A DNA stretch of 17,330 bases. Origin: Paracoccaceae bacterium (GTDB lineage: Bacteria; Pseudomonadota; Alphaproteobacteria; Rhodobacterales; Rhodobacteraceae). Position 1 is the stretch's first letter, and each line of letters opens with the position of its first letter. Made by a program: the position numbers and the translations under genes. The stretch is from positions 1 through 17,330 of the forward strand of contig WTGT01000310.1 in NCBI GenBank assembly GCA_011523445.1. The letters run 5' to 3'. The notes under the pieces are model-generated. The model was not told the origin of the DNA. It did no database searches and was given only the letters and a program-made list of their open reading frames with translations. Below, piece by piece: positions 1 through 7,037 of this stretch.

Positions 1-490
1 CTGCTGTACTGTCCCAGACCTTGACTTTCTGAGTATCTTGTAGTTCAACACCAAATTCCTGAAGTACCTTTCGTGGTTCCTTTACAGCTCGTTTCCTATA
101 CGAATCAGATTTGTACCAATTCGGTGGGATTCCCAACAGAGGCCAGGGATAACAACTGCAAAGTGTACAGACGACCATGTTGTGAGTTTCATTGGTGTTT
201 TCGACCGCAATAATATGTTCACCCTGCCTGCCATGAAAACCAAGAGATTTAATTGCCTCGGTAGGATTGTCAAAAAGCAGTTTTTTGAATTCTTCATCAA
301 CCCATGACTTGGCAACAACTCTTGATCCATTTTGAGGTCCAATCTTGTGCTCGTAGATGTTTACGATTTCATCTAGGGCCTTTTCATCCACCAATCCTTT
401 CTGGATCAGCAATTCCTGCAACTTTTCTGCAGTATATTCAGGGTCAGGCGGTAAATGCCTGTGATGGTGATGAGTATCATTATCAGTCAC
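1..490 (-). CDS. nthA: Nitrile hydratase alpha subunit, cobalt type (partial, C-terminus outside window)
   Basis: Nitrile hydratase converts nitriles to amides in the cytoplasm as an alpha/beta complex; the alpha subunit carries the metal. The minus-strand reading frame gives 163 residues before the left edge. Residues 7-12 are His-rich (HHHHRH), a feature of many family members. The metal-claw motif CTLCSC lies at residues 108-113, followed by YPWPLLG and PPNWYK. Thr in the second motif position is typical of cobalt-type enzymes; iron-type enzymes have Ser. The start is GTG at 490-488: a TGA lies in frame at 505-503, and no ATG occurs in this frame before the claw motif. The gap to the upstream ribokinase is 29 bases on the same strand, so co-transcription is possible. 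The beta subunit and activator are not visible. Thiocyanate hydrolase gamma subunit is a related alternative. The family call is firm; the start is fairly firm. Confidence 0.93.
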   Translation of the reverse strand, partial: MTDNDTHHHHRHLPPDPEYTAEKLQELLIQKGLVDEKALDEIVNIYEHKIGPQNGSRVVAKSWVDEEFKKLLFDNPTEAIKSLGFHGRQGEHIIAVENTNETHNMVVCTLCSCYPWPLLGIPPNWYKSDSYRKRAVKEPRKVLQEFGVELQDTQKVKVWDSTA

Positions 491-519
491 TGTTTTACCT
501 GTTCAATGATGCTGGCAAG

Positions 520-1449
520 CTATAAATGCTGTTTTACTTCTTCTAGGGTTGGCATGGCAGGAGCCGTACCAGGTCTGGTGACGGAAATCGAAGCTGCTGT
601 ACAAGCAAATCTTGTTGAATTAACGGGATCCATATCATTCAATAGGGCATAGGCAAATGCACCACAAAAACTATCTCCAGCACCTGTTGTCTCAACAACC
701 TTTCCAATTGACCTGGCAGGAACATGTTCGGAAATTTCACCATCATTGTAAAAGGCACCTCGTTCACCAAGGGTTATGATGATTCTATTACCGCCCATCG
801 AACGAAGCTTTTCCGTTGCTTCCATGGCATCATTGACATTTTTTACTTCCATTCCGGTCAATATTTCCGCTTCACTTTCATTCGGCGTCAGATAATCGCA
901 TAATTCCAAAACGTCTCTTGTTAAAGGCACTGCCGGCGCCGGGTTGAGGATTGTAATCACCCCTGATTCCTTCGCGATTGCAAGCCCCTTGACTGAAGCA
1001 TCCAATGGTGTTTCGATTTGGGTCATGAAGATTGAACTATTGGCAATTTCTTTCCGGTAGTTTTCCATATCATCAGGGGTAATCGTTTGGGCTGCCCCTG
1101 GAACGACTATTATGGCATTGTCACCAAGCTTGTCATCAACATAGATGAATGCCGCCCCGGTAAAACTGTCCTTGTCTTCCAGAATTCGAGGAGTAACACC
1201 TTCGCTTTCCCAAGTTGATAGTGCCATTTTGGCAAATTCATCTTTCCCAAGTTTGGAAATGAATGAAACTGGTGCTCCCAAGCGGGCTACAGCGACTGCC
1301 TGATTGGAACCTTTTCCTCCAGGTCCCAATTTAAAGTCCATTCCAATGAGCGTTTCACCCATTTTTGGCATTCGATCAGCTCTGAATGCAGTATCAGCAA
1401 CAAATACTCCCAGAATAGTGATATGCTTGTTTTTCATTAAGGTATCCAT
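520..1449 (-). CDS. rbsK: Ribokinase (PfkB family sugar kinase)
   Basis: This 309-residue cytoplasmic kinase is predicted to phosphorylate ribose at O5 with ATP. The order of motifs is that of ribokinase: GGKGSNQ at residues 44-50 (PfkB signature 1), ILNPAPA at 168-174, PNESE at 189-193, and ETTGAGDSFCGAF at 253-265 with the catalytic base Asp259. The C-terminal TRPGTAPAMP (291-300) matches the ribokinase-type ending. Residue 253 is Glu where ribokinases usually have Asp, a position that in E. coli helps bind the activating monovalent cation. A second in-frame ATG at codon 5 (1437-1435) is an equally possible start; neither has a clear Shine-Dalgarno. No ribose transporter or nucleoside hydrolase is nearby. 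Instead it sits 29 bases before the nitrile hydratase gene. Other PfkB substrates cannot be excluded, but the motifs favour ribokinase. Confidence 0.88.
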   Translation of the reverse strand: MDTLMKNKHITILGVFVADTAFRADRMPKMGETLIGMDFKLGPGGKGSNQAVAVARLGAPVSFISKLGKDEFAKMALSTWESEGVTPRILEDKDSFTGAAFIYVDDKLGDNAIIVVPGAAQTITPDDMENYRKEIANSSIFMTQIETPLDASVKGLAIAKESGVITILNPAPAVPLTRDVLELCDYLTPNESEAEILTGMEVKNVNDAMEATEKLRSMGGNRIIITLGERGAFYNDGEISEHVPARSIGKVVETTGAGDSFCGAFAYALLNDMDPVNSTRFACTAASISVTRPGTAPAMPTLEEVKQHL

Positions 1450-1484
1450 CTTGTTTCAATTATCTTAGGCAATTCAGTAGCAAA

Positions 1485-3464
1485 TTAGAAACACCTGACC
1501 AAGACAGTAATATCCCGGGCAACTCTGTTCAGTTGTCGAAATTCCAAGGGTTCAGTTTGAGTACTGGTGCTCGGTTCCAACCCTTCACCCTTCAGAAGTT
1601 CAAGTACGGTTGATGATGGTTGTATCGAATGGATCCCGGATGGAAGGATTTTCCCTTTTGGTACTGATCTGGTCAATACCCCTATGACGGTTCCTGTTTC
1701 ATCCAATATGGGGCCTCCAAAATCTCCCTCGGTTGATTCCATTTCAACAATATAATTTACCTTGCCATTGGAATTTTCAAAAACATTCGACAATGAACCT
1801 ACGGTTATCGATGCTTCCTTCACCAATCCACCAAAGGAATACCCACTCAGGATTATTCTGTCCAGATAAGATAGCTGGTTTTCCTTGAGTTCGGCATAAT
1901 TGAGAGGAGTAATGGTATCCACCGGTACCAAGTGAGCCAGATCGTAGTCTTCGTAAATTCGTCGAACTTCCACCGGGTGTTTGAAATCTGCCGTAATGTA
2001 ATTACAGCCATCTACATTTTCCAAACTTGTAAGTATGTCTCCATTCGGTGATATATAAAATCCGGATGCACTCGATCTAGGATCCTGAATGTTGTTCCGG
2101 TTAAGGACTTGCAAGCTGCTTTCAATGGGTTCTGTATTTCCAGCCTGAACCAAGGTCTTGCTGTTGACCTCACCGATACTACTGGCAATGATTTGGGAAT
2201 AATCATTCATCCAATAATCCTGATCCGGATTCCATGTCACAATCACACCTCTGATCCTATCTCCAAACAGCTTGGCACTGGCGACAACATTTTTCTTGAA
2301 ATCAGAATATGAGATTTCAAAACTGCCATTATTTATTTTTTGACCTTCCTTGGGGATTTCACCATTCCTCAAAATACCCTCGAAAAGTGCCCTTAGACCG
2401 TCCTTACCACCTTCCATGCTGATTAATACGACATTTATGTCACGAAAAGTAGTTGGTGTTAGCATGGCATATGGATAACTGATTTCGGATAATTGCAACA
2501 AGCTTGTCGGTAAGATCACTTTGAGACCAAAGTTTCTATCCGTTAACATTCTGGAATCTGTGAAACCAATAACTTCTTCAGAATCTGAAAACAGACTTAA
2601 CCGCTGATCAAGGGTCAGGGTACCAGTTTCTTCTACTCCCAATCTTCTTTGGTAAAGTGATGCTGCTGCCTCCGATTGTGGACCTATAATACCATCAACT
2701 TTCCCGTCATATAAACCAATTATGCGAAGAGCCAATTGAATTTGCTTTTTCTGGTTTATTTCTGAGAATTCCAATTCCTCGGTTAATGGAATTGGGGGGG
2801 AGGGCTCTTCTTCAACTACCAATTCGAGGTCTGCAGTACCATCATTTGTAATGTCCTCATCGGGTAAATTTTCTTCCTTCTGAACGATTTCGTTTACAAC
2901 CTCATCATTTTCTTGGTTATTCGTTTCTTCATTGTTGTTAGTCAAGGTTACAAGCGGGTCTCCACCATAAACATCATCCTCTTCCATTACTAAATCACCC
3001 TGATTGTCATTCGAATCCGAAGTGGAAAAATCAGGTCCATCAATAATGTCATCATCTAAAGAGGCATTTAAGTCCTCCTCGAGTTCCTCAACAGGTGGGT
3101 CCTTTGACCACAGCAAACTATTATATTGCGACCCATCAACTATCCTTAACTGTAAACTATCACCAAATGAGCTAACATATATCAGTTCCAACCGTTCTCG
3201 TGCTGTAGTGAGATCAAAGGGGCCACTAACAACGGCGTACGTGTCTTCATAAGTATCAACAATACCAACTGAATCAATTTCCTGACCAAGCACATTTGCT
3301 GTTGCCAAGGCCTCAATGTAACCTTCTGTAATCAAGAGTTCTATCCAGGTGTTTTTTTCTTGTGATAATCCGCTCGTGACAAAAACAAAGCCAAGGAAAA
3401 TTGTCAAACTAGCTGTTATTAAGTGTGATTTTATTAGTGTCATTGGTAGAAAAATTATGCCCAT
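1485..3464 (-). CDS. Secreted SPOR-like / peptidoglycan-binding protein with degenerate trypsin-like domain
   Basis: The 659-residue product has four parts. First comes a signal peptide (hydrophobic stretch about residues 15-32). Next is a SPOR-like module (about 38-119, with 'YAVVSGPFDLTTARERL'). A highly acidic Asp/Glu/Asn-rich linker spans about 120-230. Then there is a PGB_1-type peptidoglycan-binding domain (about 236-292; 'GLYDGKVDGIIGP'), a middle region, and a trypsin-like fold (about 464-628). The trypsin-like part keeps Asp508 of the triad, but Glu482 stands where His is expected ('ILTSLENV' against the usual 'TNAHVV'). Phe582 stands where the nucleophilic Ser is expected ('GDFGGP' against 'GNSGGP'). 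It is therefore probably not an active serine protease. The architecture and the 'DITVLVRCF' end resemble a Rhodobacteraceae family annotated as serine protease; that is from memory. ATG at codon 8 (3443-3441) would give a more typical signal peptide. Probable role: envelope or periplasmic binding. Confidence 0.75.
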   Translation of the reverse strand: MGIIFLPMTLIKSHLITASLTIFLGFVFVTSGLSQEKNTWIELLITEGYIEALATANVLGQEIDSVGIVDTYEDTYAVVSGPFDLTTARERLELIYVSSFGDSLQLRIVDGSQYNSLLWSKDPPVEELEEDLNASLDDDIIDGPDFSTSDSNDNQGDLVMEEDDVYGGDPLVTLTNNNEETNNQENDEVVNEIVQKEENLPDEDITNDGTADLELVVEEEPSPPIPLTEELEFSEINQKKQIQLALRIIGLYDGKVDGIIGPQSEAAASLYQRRLGVEETGTLTLDQRLSLFSDSEEVIGFTDSRMLTDRNFGLKVILPTSLLQLSEISYPYAMLTPTTFRDINVVLISMEGGKDGLRALFEGILRNGEIPKEGQKINNGSFEISYSDFKKNVVASAKLFGDRIRGVIVTWNPDQDYWMNDYSQIIASSIGEVNSKTLVQAGNTEPIESSLQVLNRNNIQDPRSSASGFYISPNGDILTSLENVDGCNYITADFKHPVEVRRIYEDYDLAHLVPVDTITPLNYAELKENQLSYLDRIILSGYSFGGLVKEASITVGSLSNVFENSNGKVNYIVEMESTEGDFGGPILDETGTVIGVLTRSVPKGKILPSGIHSIQPSSTVLELLKGEGLEPSTSTQTEPLEFRQLNRVARDITVLVRCF

Positions 3465-3869
3465 TTTGTCGTTATTTTTGTTTCACACTTTACTATAATG
3501 GTATTTATTCACATTTTAAATTGTCTTGATGATCCGATTATTGAAATAGCAACCAGAGCGGTAAGGTAGAATCCAACATGATGTGTATTTTCGGATAACC
3601 GAAATCCAGATACTACTTAACTATTCAAGTTTAACTGTAAATGGTGGAACTGAAACAAAATAATAAATTAATTTTCAGGGGAAAATAAATTTTAACTCAC
3701 TATTTCTATCCATTCTGGGTTGCAAATTTGATTGCTGTCATTGATGGCTAGTCGAAACCCTGTGAAACCTTGATATGGCTGATTTAAATATTTTCATTGA
3801 TTTCCATGAACTTGAATACCAACTAGAAATCAAATCTATCCACAGTTAAGCTTATTCTAAAGTCTCAAA
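3465..3869. other. 405-bp divergent intergenic region upstream of glyQ
   Basis: No convincing gene is seen here. It holds the candidate promoter at 3492-3520 (minus) and two small perfect hairpins. One is TTTCGG-ATAA-CCGAAA (3589-3604), flanked by GTAT (3585-3588) and ATAC (3610-3613), which could pair as an outer stem. The other is ATTTTC-AGGG-GAAAAT (3671-3686), followed by AAATTTT. I could not find a strong sigma-70 pair for glyQ; TTGATA at 3770-3775 lacks a good -10. The longest short ORF noticed (about 15 codons from ATG near 3641) has no support. I see no glycine riboswitch or T-box signature. Confidence 0.5.
3492..3520 (-). promoter_or_regulatory. Candidate promoter of the SPOR/PGB/trypsin-like gene
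   Basis: On the minus strand TTTAAA (3520-3515) is followed after 17 bases by TATAGT (3497-3492), matching the sigma-70 consensus at 4/6 and 5/6 positions. The predicted start would lie near 3484, about 20 bases before the annotated ATG. The region is AT-rich, so a chance match is possible. Confidence 0.4.
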
Positions 3870-4814
3870 ATGAAAACCAAGGATGTTAGACCAGAATGTT
3901 TTCAGGAAGTAATTCTGAACCTTCAGAATTATTGGGCGGATTATGGTTGTTTGATATTACAACCTTACGATATGGAAGTAGGTGCTGGTACCTTTCATCC
4001 GGCCACGACATTGAGATCCTTGGGGCCCAACCCATGGAATGCTGCCTATGTACAGCCCTGTCGAAGGCCTACCGATGGGAGGTATGGTGATAATCCCAAC
4101 AGACTCCAGCATTATTACCAATACCAAGTTATTCTGAAACCATCTCCAAGTGATTTTCAGGAAATTTATCTGAAATCGTTGGAAGCAATAGGGATAGACA
4201 TGAGGTATCATGATATTCGCTTTGTTGAAGATGATTGGGAAAGTCCAACACTGGGAGCCTCAGGATTGGGATGGGAAGTCTGGTGTGATGGCATGGAAAT
4301 TTCCCAATTCACCTATTTTCAGCAGATGTGTGGAATTGAATGTAATCCTGTTTCAGGAGAACTTACCTATGGATTGGAAAGGTTGGCCATGTATGTCTTG
4401 GGGATAGACCATGTAATGGACATGCCATTCAATCGGCCGGGAACTCCCTTTTCAAAAACCTATGGCGATGTATTCAAGCGATTGGAAGCCGAATATTCAA
4501 GGTGGAATTTTGATGCCTGTGATGTTGAAATGACCCATAGACATTTCGAAAACGCCGAAACCGCCTGTAAAGAAATACTATCACAGCCTGAGGTGGATGC
4601 AAAACTGGGACACAAGAACCTTATGGTACATCCGGCCTATGATCAATGCATCAAGGCTTCGCACCTCTTTAATCTTTTGGATGCTAGGGGAGTGATTTCC
4701 CCAATTGAAAGGGCTGCAATGATAGGAAGGGTTCGAGCCTTGGCAAAACAATGTGGTGAGGCATTTCTAGCCTCAGAATTAGAGGAATGTACCACAAATC
4801 CTAACACGGAATAA
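3870..4814 (+). CDS. glyQ: Glycyl-tRNA synthetase alpha subunit
   Basis: This is the catalytic subunit of the bacterial alpha2beta2 glycyl-tRNA synthetase, which activates glycine and charges tRNA-Gly in the cytoplasm. The 314 residues match the usual length of about 300. Conserved blocks are CLILQPYDMEVGAGTFHP (27-44), the class II motif-2 region around 'VQPCRRPTDGRYGDNPNRLQ' (61-80), 'YQYQVILKPSP' (84-94), and the motif-3 region GLERLAMYVLG (168-178). ATG at 3870 starts directly at the conserved N-terminus; upstream bases show no clear Shine-Dalgarno. glyS follows 16 bases after the stop, so the two are almost certainly co-transcribed and made in balanced amounts. A long AT-rich leader region precedes it. 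The assignment is very secure. Confidence 0.98.
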   Translation: MKTKDVRPECFQEVILNLQNYWADYGCLILQPYDMEVGAGTFHPATTLRSLGPNPWNAAYVQPCRRPTDGRYGDNPNRLQHYYQYQVILKPSPSDFQEIYLKSLEAIGIDMRYHDIRFVEDDWESPTLGASGLGWEVWCDGMEISQFTYFQQMCGIECNPVSGELTYGLERLAMYVLGIDHVMDMPFNRPGTPFSKTYGDVFKRLEAEYSRWNFDACDVEMTHRHFENAETACKEILSQPEVDAKLGHKNLMVHPAYDQCIKASHLFNLLDARGVISPIERAAMIGRVRALAKQCGEAFLASELEECTTNPNTE

Positions 4815-4830
4815 TAACAATATTGAAATA

Positions 4831-6981
4831 ATGCCTGATTTATTACTCGAGATTTATACGGAAGAAATTCCTTCAAGTATGCAAAAACCACTGGGTGAAC
4901 AGCTAAAATCCCGGGCGATGGACGAAATCAAGGAATTTAAGCTGGAATTTGGGCAGGCCACTAGTTATTCCACACCTCAACGAACCATCCTGCTCATTGA
5001 GGATTTACCTTGGCAGAGTAATCAACAAACAATTGAAACAAGAGGACCTAGGGTAGGTGCTCCTGAAAAAGCAGTGGAAGGATTTTTGAAATCCAGAAAC
5101 AGAAATTTTGATGATCTGGAAACCAGAATTGTTGGAAAGGCTGAATATTATTTTCTGACAGAGGTTGTTCCTGGTTCGGCTGTCAACGATATTCTCCAGA
5201 AATCAATCAGTTCTGCCTTAACTAGAATGTCATTACCCAAATCGATGTTTTGGGGTTCAGGCAGAACCAAATGGGTTCGGCCTATACAATCACTACTTTG
5301 CATCTTGTTTGATAAAGAAAAAAAGGAAATCGTTCCATTCCAATTTGCAGGGTTGCAGGCAGGTGATATTACCTATGGGCACAGGTTCATGGCTTCAGGA
5401 GAGTTATCAATAGATTCTTTCACGGATTATCGAAGTAAATTGTTGAATTCATTCGTAGATATAGATCCTAATTCCCGTAAGGATAGAATATTAGAGTTGA
5501 TTCAAAACGAGATTAACAAGGATTATCCAAACCTTGAATTGGTACATGATGAAGAACTGTTGGAAGAAATTGTTGGATTGATTGAATGGCCAGTTCCAAT
5601 TGTCGGCGAGATCGGGAAATCTTTTCAAAACCTGCCTGAAGAGGTCCTTAAAACGACCATTAAGGTTCATCAAAAGTACCTTTCCCTAAGGAATGCCAAT
5701 AAGGGTAAAATCACTAATTTCTATGCCGTTGCAAATTTTTTGGCTCTTGATGGAGGTAAGTCCATTATCAATGGAAACCAAAGGGTTCTGGCCTCACGGC
5801 TTTCAGATGCACAGTTTTTCCTGAATGAAGATCTGAACTCTCTGCCATCAAACTTGGTTGAAATGATCGAGACCTTGACCAAGGTCCGTTATAGTTTTGG
5901 TTTGGGTACCCAGAAAGACCGAGTCGAAAGAATAGATAACCTGGCAAAGAGGATTGCACCGATATTCTCAGTGAAAGAAAAAGATGCCAGCCTGGCAGCA
6001 CGTCTATCCAAATTTGATCTCGTTACAAATATGGTAAAGGAATTTCCTGAATTACAGGGAGTAATGGGTAGGTATTATGGATTAAGCAAAGGCATAGAAC
6101 CTCGAATTTGTGAAGCAATCGAGGATCATTACCTACCTGCCAAAGTTTCAGACAATGTTCCTGAAAGCCCGATAAGCATTACAGTTGGATTGGCTGACAG
6201 GATCAATCACCTGGTAGGATTTTTTCTACGTAAGGAAATACCTACGGGGCTGGGTGACCCTAATGCCCTGAGAAGATCTGCTTTGGGTATAATTCGCTTG
6301 ATACTTGACAACAAAATCAACGGATTTGGATTACGTAAAATCGTTACTTTTTCAGTGGAGGAACATTTTCGTGTTGGAAATCAATCTGATTCAAACTCTC
6401 GAATTGAATTGAAAACCAGTACTGAGGAGAAGGAAAAAGTTATTGCGGATATAATAAATTTCATTTTACGTAGGTATTCAATTTATCTTGTTGAACATGG
6501 ATATGATTCTGAGATTGTAGATGCATGCATTTTGGTTCCAAACAATGACGATTTATTTAGGATTTTCAAAAGGATTGAAGCATTGACATCATTTTTGCCA
6601 ACAACCTCAGGAACAGATCTTTTGCATCTGGACAAGAGAATTTCAAAAATACTACTTTCCCTTGATTCTGGCAAGCATGACAAATCATCGGGAATTACTT
6701 CAATTCAAATGTACCCAGGCTTGTTCAGCTCTTCCCATGAAATTTCCTTGTTCGAGAAATACAACCTGACATTGGACATGGTTTCAAGGAAAGAAGGGGA
6801 TGATTTCTTGAGCAAACTTCATGAAGTATCTAAACTGAGAACCGAAATTGATAGCTATTTTGATAACGTCATGATTGATGTAGATGACCTGAAAGTAAAA
6901 AATAACAGGCTAAATCTGCTGGCTAATATACGTAATATGCTAACCAGTGATTTTGATTTGAATTTGATAACAAACCACTGA
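4831..6981 (+). CDS. glyS: Glycyl-tRNA synthetase beta subunit
   Basis: The beta subunit of tetrameric glycyl-tRNA synthetase binds tRNA-Gly and supports charging by GlyQ. The 716 residues agree with the family (about 690). The N-terminus 'LLLEIYTEEIPSSM' is diagnostic. The middle has the blocks 'FWGSGRTKWVRPIQSL', 'VHQKYLSL' and 'RVLASRLSDAQFFLNED'. The HD-like region contains 'MVKEFPELQGVMGRYYGL', followed by 'GLGDPNALRRSALGIIRL'. The C-terminal part is the DALR-like anticodon-binding domain and is more diverged. It lies 16 bases after glyQ on the same strand; the PEP-utilising protein gene follows after about 56 bases. Many Rhodobacteraceae, as I recall them, carry a small gene between glyQ and glyS; none is present here. 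The start has no clear Shine-Dalgarno but fits the conserved N-terminus. Confidence 0.97.
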   Translation: MPDLLLEIYTEEIPSSMQKPLGEQLKSRAMDEIKEFKLEFGQATSYSTPQRTILLIEDLPWQSNQQTIETRGPRVGAPEKAVEGFLKSRNRNFDDLETRIVGKAEYYFLTEVVPGSAVNDILQKSISSALTRMSLPKSMFWGSGRTKWVRPIQSLLCILFDKEKKEIVPFQFAGLQAGDITYGHRFMASGELSIDSFTDYRSKLLNSFVDIDPNSRKDRILELIQNEINKDYPNLELVHDEELLEEIVGLIEWPVPIVGEIGKSFQNLPEEVLKTTIKVHQKYLSLRNANKGKITNFYAVANFLALDGGKSIINGNQRVLASRLSDAQFFLNEDLNSLPSNLVEMIETLTKVRYSFGLGTQKDRVERIDNLAKRIAPIFSVKEKDASLAARLSKFDLVTNMVKEFPELQGVMGRYYGLSKGIEPRICEAIEDHYLPAKVSDNVPESPISITVGLADRINHLVGFFLRKEIPTGLGDPNALRRSALGIIRLILDNKINGFGLRKIVTFSVEEHFRVGNQSDSNSRIELKTSTEEKEKVIADIINFILRRYSIYLVEHGYDSEIVDACILVPNNDDLFRIFKRIEALTSFLPTTSGTDLLHLDKRISKILLSLDSGKHDKSSGITSIQMYPGLFSSSHEISLFEKYNLTLDMVSRKEGDDFLSKLHEVSKLRTEIDSYFDNVMIDVDDLKVKNNRLNLLANIRNMLTSDFDLNLITNH

Positions 6982-7037
6982 TTGATAGGGGTTATTGTTT
7001 TTTAAAATTTCAGCAAGCAATTATCGTACTATTGATT

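Noticed and set aside
82..342. Minus-strand 86-codon ORF within the nitrile hydratase region
   Set aside because: It is out of frame with the conserved claw-motif frame (490 to 1), which carries an unmistakable nitrile hydratase alpha sequence.
3465..3869. Glycine riboswitch or T-box upstream of glyQ
   Set aside because: No T-box sequence or specifier arrangement and no tandem glycine aptamer cores are visible; T-boxes are also not expected in alphaproteobacteria.
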